A stretch of DNA of 64,000 nt from Bisporella sp. PMI_857 (taxonomy: Eukaryota; Ascomycota; Leotiomycetes; Helotiales; Helotiaceae): assembly GCA_021307315.1 (NCBI GenBank), contig JAJSPD010000036.1, positions 248,001 through 312,000 on the forward strand, in the 5' to 3' direction. The notes under the pieces are model-generated. The model was given only the letters and a program-made list of their open reading frames with translations. It made no database searches and was not told the origin of the DNA. Shown piece by piece: positions 10,889 through 23,408 of the stretch; position 1 is the first letter of the stretch, and every line of letters starts with the position of its first letter. A program made the position numbers and the translations under genes.

Positions 10889-11900
10889 GATATTCGAAAT
10901 CGCCCTAAGCTCCTCACAGCACGGCAAGAGGGTCTTGAACCAGTGATGGTCATCATGGACAACAGCGAAAATAGTCGAAATGGCGATTACACACCCACCA
11001 GATATGAAGTGCAAGCAGATGCAGTCTCTGTAATCTTCTCTACCACCAGACAAGTGCAACATGAATCCTCCATGGGACTGGTGAGTATGGGAGGCGGAAG
11101 TCCTGAAGTTCTCGTTACTTTAACAACCAATCATAGGAAGATCTTAGAGCTTTACATCGCGCTAAGACCTAGATTCGTGGAGAAAGTCATTTATCTACCG
11201 GAATTCAAACTGCCAGTGTACGGCTCCTTCCTAGTTCCTTTTCTTTTTTTTCCTTTTTTTTTGCTGGCTGCGAGCATACTAGTAAATAGCATAACTGTCG
11301 GAATACCTATCACGTAGCAAAAGGCGTAGTAATTGTGACTACGCTCTTGCTGGTGTGGTTCTGGTATTCGTTGATTCATTATTCTAAGTTACGGCCTATT
11401 GGCAGGTAGATATATAGGTGGTAGAAGACCCACAATCCCCGCAATATGGAACGCGTGAAGCTATGTACATGCATTCCAACAATAACAGTTGGCCCTAAAA
11501 TACAGACAGAACAAGGCACAATGTCAACGCATTATTGTCTTCATTTGCAGCCCGTTCTCGAAGATAAGAAAAAACTCATCATGCTCGCGCAGGAAATGAA
11601 AAGAATAGTGTTTCTATTGACTTCATTGTATTAGAAGAACTAGGCGGTGCTGTTAAGGACAAGCTGTGCATCTTCAACGAGAATGCTGAAGGTGGTACGG
11701 GATCGCATATTACCATCATCTCACCTCAACTTGGATTATTAATTAATCAGTTTATTACATCTCCGGTACTGAATTACGATAGAAGATCCGGGGCTGGTGG
11801 AATGGGTGAGGACGGATATGGTAATGAATTTGAATTCGGCATTGACCTAAGAGCCAGACTTAGTCGAGAGTTTTTCCAGAGCCCCACCTCTTCTCCTTAG
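10889..11900 (+). pseudogene. RPN10: RPN10 (26S proteasome ubiquitin receptor) pseudogene
   Basis: The von Willebrand A domain of RPN10 is clear: MDNSENSRNGDYTPTRYE, QADAVSVIF and MGGGSPEVLVTLTT. After about 11160 a frame change and a stop interrupt the block that continues as RGESHLSTGIQTAS. An intron then runs from ~11222 to ~11487 and contains a solo LTR (11296-11481). The next exon resumes with LALKYRQNKAQCQRIIVFIC and VLEDKKKLIMLAQEM. Another one-base frameshift lies near 11606, after which SIDFIVLEELGG, FNENAEGGTGSHITII and NEFEFGIDL complete the family order. The usual start context (MVLEAT) reads EGLEPV, so the start is lost. RPN10 is normally single-copy, so this is a decayed paralogue. 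Confidence 0.85.
11296..11481 (-). mobile_element. Solo LTR, copia-like family A, copy 2 (inside the RPN10 pseudogene intron)
   Basis: A 186-bp element in inverse orientation to copies 1 and 3, bounded by TGTCGGAAT and ATTCCAACA, with a perfect 5-bp duplication ATAAC (11291-11295 and 11482-11486). The downstream duplication overlaps the putative acceptor (ATAACAG) of the RPN10 intron. Confidence 0.8.
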
Positions 11901-12780
11901 TTTAGTATTTTCGTATTGAAGCACCTACAACTCGCCTTCCCAGGCTTATAAGACCGTGTTCGTGACATTAGCAGATATTTGTCAATGTCAAAGCCTTAAA
12001 GCTTTTATCACGAGCTAACGCATCAAAGAATTTGGACTCTCTTGTAGTTGTAGCTTTTCTGCCGGCAGGAGGTTTAAGAGAAGGAGTCCGGAGAAGATTG
12101 CAACGCGTGGGTGGTGCCATAATTAGATACTGAAGGAGTTATTATTGTTTTAGAAAGAACCGTTCACCAACTATGACCTCATACGCTTCGCTGACGCTCG
12201 CAACCAAATAGGATTAGTTTGAAACTTTTAAGTGGATCGCCTTGGCAGCGAAGCGACTGGGCAAATTGAGATAAGAACATCCATCCTTACTCCATCCTCT
12301 ATACTCCTCAACAGATTCTTCTCAGTTCTGCAGTGGCTGTTATTGGCATTGGGATGAGCATTTGGTAGTTCATGAGCTCACCAAGAGGCTGCTTAAGGCT
12401 GCGATGAATCTCCATTCTCCAGGATCTGCCTGATCCGGCAGCGCCACCACCGCCGCTGCTTACCCCACCAATAGAGTACAGTATCTTCTCCTCTCCAGCT
12501 TCACGCAGCCTCGTTGGATGGAGCACTGCGCGTCGCTTATCATATGTTCCCTCCCTTAGTCTTCACACTATATTACATGATGATAGCTGATGATAGGTTG
12601 GACATTTTCGAACGACGAGTTGATCTACCATCTGCCGACGATTCTTCTTGCAGGGACCAGGCTTCCTGAGAGGCTCCCGCGAGCCTGAATAGCACCGTCG
12701 AATCTGCTGCCTTAGCCGACGACCCCACGACCTGCCTATTCCAGCAGCCAATAGATTGTCGCATTCATCCCAGATAGAGT
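11901..12780. other. Intergenic and probable promoter of the kinase gene
   Basis: No frame of recognisable family. The last ~200 bp before 12781 include a CT-rich stretch that may serve the kinase gene; no TATA box was picked out. Confidence 0.4.
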
Positions 12781-15700
12781 ATGGAGAGGAGGAGGAGGGG
12801 AAGAGCGCAGCGAAGCAGAACCACAGACTTCAGTTCGTCCCCACCTGGCCCAAGCTCCAACTCCGACCCAGATCAATTGCTCCAAATACTCCAGGGTTTC
12901 TTGCAAAAAGAGGGAATCCGCAAGAAGCTTGCAGACGCAACGGTCAACCGAGACCTGAAGGCGGAGAGGTTCATAACGCACAAGAGTGTCGAGAGGATAT
13001 GGAAATGGGACATTTTGAAGCGATTCCTTGAAATCCTGGGTTTTGAGAATGATGACACCTTGGTGGAACTTGTTATAAAAGGTCTGCTCAAGACGTTATC
13101 GATTCTGGTCGCCATCCGATGGCAGAAGTGGCACCTGTTTAAGACGACGTTCCTCGAAGATGGAGAGGGACCGCTGCGAACGCTGCGGCACGACCGAAAC
13201 GACAGCGCGATCCCGTACAGCCTAGAAAATCTGGAAGACGACGCCTTCCTTGGGAAGGATTGGGCAGAAGATTTTCTGCTCGCGCAATATACCTATATCC
13301 CTATCGTGGTTGAACAAGGCGGGAATGAGATATTCCCTCGAACTCGGCCACTGCCGTTTATTCGGTCAAAGTCAAAAGAAATCGCGAAAGGAGGATATGG
13401 TGTCGTTACGAAGGAGGTCATAGCCTGTCATCAATTCCGTCCCTTGCTCGACTACACATCGAACGACTTAAACGCTGTTAGTGTTTCATTGGTAAATCAT
13501 CATGGCCACGCTAACTCTTCACGCAGGAGGAGCTTCCTGTTGCTAGAAAATGGTTCTCGGCAAAGGGCGATTTTCGGAAAGAAGCACGGAATCTAGCAAA
13601 ATTAAATTCCAGTCTGTCAGACCACAAACGAATAGTGAAGTATGTAAATAGCCCTTCCACTTCTGTCTCTTTGCGGGAGGTTTGGGGCTTTTGAATGTCT
13701 CAAGCCCTCGCTCGCTTTCCATTTGAGCAGTCGCTGACTCAGTGAATAACTAGATACCTAGCTGTGATTACGATAGGAGACGAGCAAGATCAAGGATCTT
13801 CTAAAGAATTCAACATCCTACTACCCCTCGCCAACACAGATTTAAAGCACTTTCTGTATGATCTGAAATATGAAGAACAATGCCAGGGGGTTAAGGATCT
13901 CATCAATGAATGTGCGCAGCTGTCGGATGCGGTCCGCTTTCTACACAATGGTTTGACTATAGACGGCAAAGTCTTAATATGCGTATGTATGCTCTCTGAG
14001 CCCGCTCTTTCGTTAGTTGTGGTCTCATGAGCCCTGTTTACTCAGCCGCTCCTGAGACTTTCAAAATATATTCCCGCTATAACTTCGCTTTTGGCCGAGT
14101 AGTTGCTGATTTTAATCACTGGCAGTGCCACATGGACCTTAAATTAGATAATATTCTTGTGTATCTCAACTCTTCATCGCCCGTGGGCTGTTGGAAAATT
14201 TCGGACTTTGGAATTTCATCTATGAGCAGACGCGAAGATATACAGATTACGCCAACTCAACCGGCCCTAGCCCTGCTCGAAGTCCCAAGCCCAGCGCAAT
14301 CCCTGGCTCGCATTACCAATACGGTTAGGACCAATGCCAAACGACCACCAGGTCCCTTTTCTGCACCAGAAGTCGAACTCGGAAACGAGGTTGGGCGCTC
14401 GAGTGACATTTGGTCATTTGGCTGCATCCTTTTTCAGGTTTTAGCAAGAGCAGTAGGCGGTATATCTCTGTTAAATGACCTGGATGAAAAACGAGCAACT
14501 GAAGAGAACGGCTCTAGGAATGACTATTTTTGCCAACAGACCGCAGGCCAAAAATACCTCCATCATCACGTTTGCCAATGGCTCCAGAGTAGCAACAGTC
14601 TCAGTGATGGAAGCTCAACAGATGGGATTGCGGTTGCGAACTGTAAGCACCTTATCTTAAAGACCCTCAGCATTGCACCGGAAGACAGACCAGATGCGGA
14701 CCAGCTCCACAGCGGATTAGTTCAGATTGCGAACGGTGACGGTCAATCCTACAACTTTGATCAACACTCAAATATGATCGTTCCCTCCGTGGCTGCCTTC
14801 GCTGCCCGTCAGCCACCGCAATTGGCGCCGATCACACCAACTATACATGTCACCCGTAGTGTTCTGAGTATTCCTGAACATGCCCCAGAAAGTAATCAAG
14901 CACTGGGAAGTGATTTCCCTAGTCCGCCTTTGGTTTCATCACCTGAGGCCGGGAGCCCCATCCCCGAGGATGCTCCAAACACACCTGTCCCCACTCATGA
15001 GCCGCAATATCAAGCCCGCAGTCCTTCCTCGCCCAAACAGATCCACAATGCCTCTTCGCGTTTTAACCCATCTAGTGCATACCCTGCTCGGTCATACAGC
15101 GTTCCAACAACTACTAGATTCGAGCCTCCACAGAGTAGACGCGGTACGTATATTCTTTAGAATTGCCTGGCCCTCTCCTCTTGCTTATTTATAACCAAAA
15201 TTTCTGGGATATTCAACAGATGATATGCTCAGACTTTGATTTAGAAATTACTAACTTTCAGGTCTTCTAGACACAGCTCCTGCACTACCCTCTAATTCCG
15301 AAGATTCTTCGGAAGCATCTCCCCCAATATCGCCGACCATTGTTAGCAATGCTTTATTCGATTACCCACTGAAGTGGTCTCGTCCAAATTCGGAGCAAAC
15401 CTCTGTTCCTGAGGTAGAGAACGGCCCAACGAATACTAAGGGTGAAACCATGCCATTTCGAGCTCCTCCAAACGTTATATTGACCATTATCTCATCAACA
15501 CGTGCTAAGATAGCATTTATAGCACCACAGTCAGCTGTTGTCTCTACCCTTTACAGCCCCTATAGTGACCTGAGTGAGCTCCCTTTCTCTTGTTGGTAAC
15601 GGCGCTCAGTTTGAATGTTTGGCGGCATCCAAGGCATTTAGTATGCCTCATGAACTTTCTCTTCCTTGGAATATTACTAATCCAATGCCATTTAGCCATA

Positions 15701-16739
15701 CCGGCCCCGAGTAACTGTTTGTGGGAGAAGGCTGCTTTGGCTGGTAATTTTCTTGCACTGCGAGGATATTGCCGGCTCAACAACACTCAGGTATTTCATA
15801 CAGGCCTTTTTATATAAGCTCACTTTGCTAATTGAAGCAGCCCTTTCACCTCTACAAATTATCGGGTTACAATTCGGATCTCCAAATTTCAGAACTCCAA
15901 GTCCAAGAGCCATCAAGCTTTGAGAAGTTTACAGTGTCAAGGGATGGAAGGATTCTATTTGGAGGGACTAAAGGCTTGTGGCTCTATCAATATGCGTAAG
16001 TATTGAACATACATCAGGAAATCTATAGCTAAGACTTTTGTAGAAGCGGTCCCGCACAAGAGCTGAGAGCCTTCTCCATAGCAAACCGAGCGAACTTGCG
16101 ACAAGTATGGTTTAGTACGAACGGCCTCCTTGCATTTGCATGGTTTTCATTGCTGGGAAATCGACACTGCGTAAGAATCTGGGATGTGACTAATATCGGC
16201 AGAACTGGGACTATTGACCATCAAATTGTAAGTGTCCATCAGCTACTGTCCTTGATCCCATATTAACAACATCAAAGCCTCCCAGTGATAATTCTGGCGT
16301 GGCGGTGAAAAGAATGATATACTTCCCGCAATCGCCCGTTTGTCTGGTCTGGAAAGAACACGATATCGTCTTCCTACTACAGCGTTTAACGACAGCCAAT
16401 TCACAACGAGTGCAGCATTCTCCCAACTTCAAACATCTCCAAGCAGTCGTTGTCACCCCAAACGAAAAAGCGATTGTATTTATCCGATCATCAAAAAGCA
16501 TGTCAATTCGAGGAATTCGACTAGAGTCAAAAATATCAGTGGGGCAAATTGTCAGAAACAACGATTACAGATCTATCGGTCATATCTCCCCCGAAGAGAC
16601 TCTGCTAAATTATTTAGACAAGCCGAGCACATGTGATGTTGTTATAGAGGAGCACAGCAGTTCTGATACCCACGTTCGAGTTTTAATTGCACACAGCAAT
16701 GGTAAATTTGAGATCAAAATTCTCAATTATCTACTATAG
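12781..16739 (+). CDS. Protein kinase with C-terminal beta-propeller-like region, ~1087 aa
   Basis: Nine exons join in frame: 12781-13476, 13527-13639, 13754-13982, 14126-15143, 15262-15573, 15696-15790, 15841-15995, 16044-16227 and 16278-16739. An N-terminal helical region (~1-200) precedes the kinase. The glycine loop is AKGGYGVV, the catalytic loop CHMDLKLDNILV (HxDLKxxN), then ISDFGIS (DFG), FSAPEVE (APE) and SSDIWSFGCILF. HMD replaces the usual HRD, which may make it RD-independent. A Pro/Ser-rich linker follows. The last ~350 residues show repeated strand-like blocks (SRDGRILFGGTKGLWLY; STNGLLAFAWF; VRIWDVTN) resembling a degenerate WD-type propeller. Fungal kinases of this plan are often large accessory families. 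Substrate unknown. The exon 3/4 junction (CC before HMD) is the least certain. Confidence 0.85.
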
Positions 16740-16769
16740 TCCAACATCATAATGTAATAAATAGACTCT

Positions 16770-18547
16770 CTATACCTCCTGCCGCCCTCCGCCAGCTAAT
16801 GCCTGCATCCCTTGTTCGTGTTTTCGTTGCCTCTTCCGCTTCCGAGACATAAAGATCCACAACCCAACCGTGATTAATGTCAGAGGTACTGCTAGCAAAG
16901 CAAAGATCCAAAATTTTCCCGAAATTTGGAAGCCAGCGCCTTCGGCAGTTTGAAATGAGAAGAGATTCATTCCAAGGAAAGACTGCACGACGCTCATCAG
17001 CACTGAATTGAAATGCCACTCTCAATTGGTACTTACAGCTACGAAACTCGCTGGAAGATATATGAGCGTTACAATCGTCACCAAGCGTACCGTCGCCGAG
17101 TCATCCACTGTGTCTTTGGTTAAGTTCCAGATTCCGCGATTGATCGTCACTGTCGTTGCCTGGTTCTTCAGATTAAGCGCTACTCTCAGCTATTTTCAAT
17201 AGCTGTTAACCTATGACTAGATTTAAGTGATGGATTCTTGACATACCAAGTTCAGTATTTCTTGCACCCTCTTCTCGAGCAATGCTACGCTCGACAAGTG
17301 TCCATTCAGGAAGACATCATAGGCATGAAGTTCATCTACGATTTCAACAGCTTTCTGTTTCTCAGAGCAACCATTGTTGAAGATGGCCTCGTAATAAGTC
17401 TTGAGTGAGAGGATTGTTGACAGGGTAGAACGTAGTCGAAGGGATAGGGGCAGGACTTTGTCTTGCAGGTTGTGCAGGTCCTGCAATATGTCTATGTCTC
17501 TACCATACAGATCCTCCTTGGAGAAATCAGTTGAAAGAGCAACACTGGCCTAAAATGGTAAGCTATCAGTCAAATGGGTTGAATCCGCAATGCTAACAAT
17601 TCGCTCGATTTCAGCGCTGAGGCTTCTCAAGTACCATCGCCAATCACCAAAGTAAGACGACAGAACCAAGACATGTACATCTTCCCAGTGTTTCCGGGAG
17701 CTCTTAGTCTGCTCCCAAACAAGAGCAGCATCTTCGAGACGTTTCTGCAAAGTTGAATTTTGTCTGGGATGGAGAAATATCCAGAGGTTTCCCAGGCCAT
17801 TTGGGACGTAGCGATGATAAATACCAGTCTGTCGAATCGCCCACGGGTTGGAGCTACCTGCCACCTCCTCTACGTAGCTATATCTATACTGCATCTCTAG
17901 TATTTCACGTCAGACCAGAGTTGAGTCCGTGACCTTGAAGGACGTACCATATGAGCCATCGGGATGATGCTTCAAAATCATACTGCCAGGCCCTGCCTCG
18001 GATTCCTTCTTTCCACCAGCAAAGGATAGTAGTAAGTCTAAAAACTGAGATCCAACATTGTGATGGGTGAGGATGGAGTTCATTTCCACATCAGTGATTT
18101 TGAGGGCTTTGATTGAGCTCGGAGCACAGATAGAGCTTGAATCTGTCAATGAATGGAGTGTGGATTTGGACGAGAGCCGAACGGGAACCTACATGAACCT
18201 GGTGTCGGGATTGCCGCTCTTCGAGAGGTATTGCTCGAGATCATTCTTACTTTTGATGGTCTTTTGGTTGACTCGAGGGCCTGTGCTATGTGTGGAGTCT
18301 TAATCAGGTGCAATTAGCTAGTGCGCATATCAAATTGGGGATCGAGAATCTTACCCACAACATCTAAAAAATCCACCACCATCTTCTCTTCACCGGAGAA
18401 CAACTTCGAGCTCATGTCTCTCATGCGCTTTGATATAGATTCCACATTATTCATCATGAGATTCCCCCTACTCGCATATTCTGCCCACATATTGTCTCCT
18501 TCCGACACCACCTCGGCGGCCAGCTTTTCGTCGACAACTGGAGACAT
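16770..18547 (-). CDS. CorA-like magnesium-transporter-type membrane protein, ~484 aa
   Basis: Seven exons keep frame: 18547-18355, 18298-18193, 18135-17948, 17896-17598, 17549-17247, 17189-17037 and 16982-16770. The C-terminus has the CorA signature: one helix with the GMN motif (IYLPASFVASFLGMNLFSF), a short loop, then a second helix (FWIFALLAVPLTLITVGLWI) and a basic tail. The middle region (NPWAIRQTGIYHRYVP; NLWIFLHPRQ) is typical of the fungal CorA-like subgroup. True CorA channels are pentameric Mg2+ transporters; many fungal members are uncharacterised, so transport is inference. The gene ends 30 bp from the end of the kinase gene in tail-to-tail orientation. Exons further upstream (19160-19343) may belong to it. 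Confidence 0.8.
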
Positions 18548-19033
18548 TTGCGATGATTTTTTTGCAGCAGGCCACTGCCAAGGTCTGCAGCTGGAGCACA
18601 CCCTTCCTTATTGTTCTACTAGAACCTTTCTTTAATCAGGGACGGCTCATTGCACAAGCCGTCCGCTTGTCATCGGATGCCTCGTGTCACCTGACGTGCT
18701 CCGCCCCCAACTCCCCTCCCTCTAGGCATCAATCATCCCATCCCGCCTTGTCGCAGCAGCAGCAGAACACAGCCCACGAAATGCATGTCAATATTGCTTA
18801 GCAACCTTTAGTGACTATCACTCCATCCAATTGAATGTGTCTATGGGCAATAAATTCGTCCTATTTTACCCTCCCGCCTTTAACCTCCACTCCACCACCC
18901 TTCCATCCCCTGGGCTCACTCCCGCTTCATCTGCTCACGCGACTGTCCTCAGTCACTGTTCTGTGAATGAGCGGAATGTATTAGCCATGTCGTCTTGTTC
19001 GTCAAAGGGCGCTTCATCTTACTCTAATTCATC

Positions 19034-19343
19034 CTATGTAATGTCAGCTTTTTTTTTTTTCATTTGACGGAAGGCAGATTTGGCATGATACCATACATAC
19101 CTCAGTGAGTTCTCTTGGCGCCTTGAAGCTAAATCGCTCATTCTTCTCCTGGGCAAAAAAGGTGCATCAGCCACAATCAGAGCCTGAAATGAGCCATATC
19201 GTTCCACCTCAATCAAGGTTTACGATTGAACTCACGTAGACCGCAATCTCCCGTTTAAATAACTTTTTCAACAGCTGCTCAAGCTTCCCGCGCTCAATGT
19301 AATTCGCCAAAGTGGGCTCAATGACACAATCGACGTCAGGCAT
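19034..19343 (-). CDS. Possible upstream exons of the CorA-like gene or a separate small gene
   Basis: An ATG at 19343 opens MPDVDCVIEPTLANYIERGK and continues to REIAVY. A 52-nt intron (19184-19235, GTGAGT..CAG) joins it in frame to ALIVADAPFLPRRRMSDLAS. The next junction, near a GTATGT at about 19108, could not be joined cleanly to the exon at 18547. It is either the N-terminal part of the CorA-like protein or a neighbouring gene. No family recognised. Confidence 0.4.
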
Positions 19344-19766
19344 TGTGGCCGCTTGAGGATGATGTGTTGTTGTGCACTGTTTTCGCTGGCACGAAAGTTT
19401 AGCGGAATAAAATTTACAGAACAGCGGGCGGAGAAGGCAGAGAGGGTTTGAAATACCTGGTCTCTGATGGAGTAACATAGTGGCTCTTGGTCTTGCCTCG
19501 TGGGTCAATAGTGCTACTGCGGGTGGCCTGCCTAATGGCTGTTTTAAGCTGGCGAACCGCGAGGCTGTCGATGCATCCAACTCTGTGGCGTTTCGGTGGC
19601 CGGCATACTTGGCTTCGTTGCAATTAGTCCGATCGTGCGTCCTGGATCCTCTGGGTTACACACATAGGGGATTGCCGAGGAGCCTTTTAACACATCTAGG
19701 GCTTCTCATCTGGAACCGTTTTTTTTTGCGATTTTTCTCTGTGTAGTGTATCCGATACATTTCACC

Positions 19767-22539
19767 ATGGGCGACAACGCGAGAGAGCATGGGTTTCATT
19801 GGAAAATATTCCACTCTGCTTTACGTAGACGACCCTCGTCTGAACAGGCTGGGAACCCTGCTGGAGATCTTCCTCCTGGGGCTGCTCATCGTCTAGTGAA
19901 GTTAGTATCACTCAGAGACGCTATGGATGTCTGAGACTGATTCCCACTTCCAAACAGGAGAGAACTGTACCCCGTGCATATATTCGTGAGGCTCCCTTGC
20001 GTATGTTGCAGTGTGCCTGATCAAAGGTTGACAGAATGCAACTAGTTAATTATTATCAGCGGTACCATTGGCATGGGCCTCTTCCACAATAGCGGGGAGG
20101 TTTTAAGCATAGCGGGACCAGTCGGAGGTCTAATAGCCTATGTTATTGTGGGAATCGCTGTGGTATGCATCATGGAGGGCATTGCGGAGATGATCGGACA
20201 TTGGCCCATAGCCAATGCGATGGTTGAATTTGTCAAAGCATTTGTGGACAAAGATCTAGCAATTGTGGTTGGAATTGCTTATTGGTAAGTTTTACGAGAC
20301 CCGGTCGTCATGTTGTTAACATCTTTTAGGTATGCATATTCTATCAGTTTTGCAATCCTTATAATCGCTGCGGCAAATCTGGCAGGTTTCTGGGATTGGT
20401 CTACGGTTTTGCAAAATTTTCTATTCATCGGAGGCGCTCCAATCCTCCTGCTTGTTATCAACTGTCTCGGTGTATTCGTAAGTACTCGTTGTCCAATTTA
20501 TAGATCCTGCTCTAATGGTCCAAGTGGTATGGCAATGTCGAATCCGTTTTGGGTGCCTTAAAAATTATGCTTATGATTGGAGCATTTTTAGCCATGTGTG
20601 CTATTAATAACAAAGGTATTATTCTCCTCTATTTTACCATAGCACCTGTACTAATCATTTAATAGATGTGGGTGCAGATACTCCAACCGGCCAGATCAAG
20701 CAGTTATGTAATTGTTCGATCTTTATGTGCACTTTCTCGGTGCTAATTATGGGGTATAGATATAGATGAAGGCTTTCAAAACAACCCCTACATAGCGAAG
20801 AACCATGCGACAGCTGTGCTGTAAGGATTACCACGTCCCGAGGGAAGCTTTGCTGACAATTATAAAACCCCAGTGTAGCAATTCCAATCATTACATATGC
20901 GTATATTGGGGTTGAAATCGTCGCGGTCACCGCACTTGAGGCTAAAAATCCGCACCTCTCCCTCAAATGTATGTGCTTCTCGTAACACCCGGCTGTCTTA
21001 TCTCAAGGTTTTCAAATTCTCAAAGGTGGCTTTGGGAGATTACTAATCTGGAAAATTTTCTAGATCCTGCAAAACTCATCGCCTGGCTTACCCTCGGTTT
21101 TTACTTTTTCAGTGCACTAGGATTTTATTTGAATGTCCACTGGAAAGATCCTCTCCTGCCAGTAATTCGGGGCCGCAACGAAAACGCAAATTCCTTGCCC
21201 GAAAGTTCCTCGAACGCAACACAAACTAGTTCGATAGCTGTTATTGCTGTCCTTAATGCGCACATACCGAACCTCCCTGGTTTTGTAAACATATGTTTGA
21301 TTATGGCTGTGCTGAGTGCTTCCAACACTGCTCTTTATGTCGCTTCTCGGACGCTTTTTGGACTCACTCGAGAGATCTCACCCAACGACAAATACTGGTG
21401 GTGGCTTTCGAAATTGAGCACGACATCATATGAGAGGAAGGTGCCAGCTGCTGCTCTCTTCACTTCTGCAGTTGCGTTTTGCTGGTTACCATTTCTCCAT
21501 TTGACGAAGAATTACACCCTCAATGATGTAAGATCATCTTTTTTTTCTTTTTTTTTTTTTTTTTTTTTTTTTGGATTGCGCCAGACTTTACTTACACAGG
21601 GTATCTCTAGCTTCAAAATCTCATGAGTGGTATGGCAACTGTTGCTGTAGTTCTAGTATGGGGCATACTCTGCTTGGCTTTCATCCGCTACCGTCTGTGG
21701 TTAGTAACTAAGTCCCAATTTCCTTGTAATTTACTGAGAAGTACATGGTGGCTAGGCTTCGAAGATTCAAAGATGGTCCACATCTTAGAGATGAGCGACC
21801 CAAGTACAATCATTGGACCCCAGGCAACAAAGATGTCCCTTTCACAACCATCCTGGGCTGGTTGCAGCCAATTCCAGCTTACTTCGGGCTCGTTTTCTGC
21901 TTCTTGACGGTCTTTGTCTTTGCAACTGCAGGATGGTGGAACGGCAAAGCAAAGGCTATTGATGTCCTGACTGCTTTCGTTGGTGTAAGCCTGCCCGCTT
22001 TTCTTTTCGTGTCAAAAATGTTAATTTAGCCATGGCAGCCGGCTTTTCTTTTTATCATCTGGCTCATCCTCAAGTTCCTCCGCTGGGGCGACAACTTTGA
22101 ATGGTATGTCAAACTCGGTTCATGGGAAGAACTACAAATTCGACTTGATTGCCTCGAGGCAGCTATTGTCACAGATGCTGTGATACCTCCTGACACAACC
22201 GAGCAAGGGAACCGGGTGTTTGAGATGAACGATACCGAATACCAGCATTCATACGACCATTCGTCTCAGGGCGGTACAGGTGGGACGTTAATTTTGAATG
22301 GCGGATCGAGGAACTCAGGGTATATTACTCCAAGATGGAAACGTCTAAGTGTTGGAGTAGGCGGCGAAGAAACGGTTGAGGTCCATGAAATGAGGAGAAC
22401 CCCTAGTCCTAGGACCAACCCAGTAGAGCCACAAGAAGAATTTGGAAGGCGCAGTCCGAGCCTGAGTTCTAGTCCAAATCCAAGACGAAAGCCAGAACCT
22501 GCACCCCCACAAATCGTGTATGGCGAGCCCGGATGCTAG
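19767..22539 (+). CDS. Amino acid permease (APC superfamily), ~709 aa
   Basis: Twelve exons join in frame: 19767-19900, 19958-19985, 20046-20284, 20330-20477, 20525-20615, 20666-20707, 20760-20820, 20874-20968, 21064-21527, 21611-21699, 21756-21984 and 22030-22539. Family marks appear in order: VKRELYPVHIF before the first helix, IISGTIGMGLFHNSG (helix 1 with the unwound substrate site), PIITYAYIGVEIVAVTALEA (helix 6) and SASNTALYVASRTLFGLT (helix 8). It would be a 10-12 helix plasma-membrane proton/amino acid symporter. The polar tail of ~130 residues is longer than usual. Apparent stops in unspliced sequence all fall in introns, so the gene looks intact. Intron 9 carries a long poly-T. Confidence 0.85.
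21539..21572. repeat. Poly-T tract in the permease intron
   Basis: A run of T interrupted once by C within the intron at 21528-21610. It sits between donor GTAAGA and acceptor CTCTAG and acts as a long pyrimidine tract. Confidence 0.8.
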
Positions 22540-22930
22540 TGGAGGAACACAACCAAAATTTCGGTAAAGCCCAGTGTGAGGTTCAGAAACGATGTGATAT
22601 AGTCTTGAGAGCGATAGAAAAAGAATGGTATTCAGTAGGCTAGATACAATAGCGATAATGCTAATCTTTAGAGAATCCAAATAAAAGTAAAGACCTTCGT
22701 AATATATAGGTGCCTCCCCAGCTAGTAGCCAGAAGATAGTCTTCTCATTTTAGTCGTATGATCTTTTAATTTTGACCTTTCCTGACATCCCCCTTTTCCA
22801 GGCCGTTGTCCCCAAGAGCTACAAGGAATTTATATAAGTTAATACTGTTAATAGTATCTCATGTAGCTTGTGATAAGTATCGGTAAAGCGGTGAAGCTGC
22901 TGCGTAAAGTTGCGTATTGTAAGTTGTAAG

Positions 22931-23325
22931 TGTGACGGGTTGAACCCGTAAGGAGTACTCGGCTGCATATGCCTTAGGCACGGGACAGCTCTCGCTGTAA
23001 GCACGTGAAAGCGCGTGGCCTCTGTGAAGCATTGTGGAGCCACCGACCCGTTACGTACTAGCGGACCTGTAATCTTCTGGATTCTCCCCTTCTCTCCTTA
23101 TGTTGATCTCTTCGTAATATGGCAGCGATAATCAATTGAATAAGTTACTATCAGCCTGTCACAGTACGTATTGGAATTACAATACTAAAGTACACAAAAC
23201 TAAATCTTGCAACAACAATACTAGTTATTTGCACTTTGTGGCTTACAAGGACCTTTGATTCCTAGATTATAAATAGTCCCTTTTTTCGCCCACCTCTTTT
23301 TTTTTTCCACCAGCAACCCGTCACA
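22931..23325. mobile_element. LTR-like element with perfect 12-bp terminal inverted repeat
   Basis: The 395-bp sequence starts TGTGACGGGTTG and ends CAACCCGTCACA, an exact 12-bp inverted repeat with TG..CA ends. A TATAAATAG box (~23270) and a pyrimidine-rich tract lie before the 3' end, as in an LTR promoter region. The 5-bp flanks (GTAAG and TCCCT) do not match, so it may be one end of a rearranged element. An internal CCTGTCACA at 23164 also resembles the terminus. No coding part of a retroelement is adjacent. Confidence 0.55.
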
Positions 23326-23408
23326 TCCCTGTAGGGTCTGTCTATCAATTTCAATCAGCTGTGCTCAACGACATCATCAGCCTCGCGAGGCTGCCACTCA
23401 GCTGATAA

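Noticed and set aside
20820..20835. In-frame stop in the amino acid permease suggesting a pseudogene
   Set aside because: A GTAAGG donor immediately before it and a CCCCAG acceptor at 20873 remove the stop and join helix-6 sequence in frame; all 12 exons then fit.
20655..20966. Minus-strand 103-aa frame
   Set aside because: Lies over permease exons and introns; no family resemblance.
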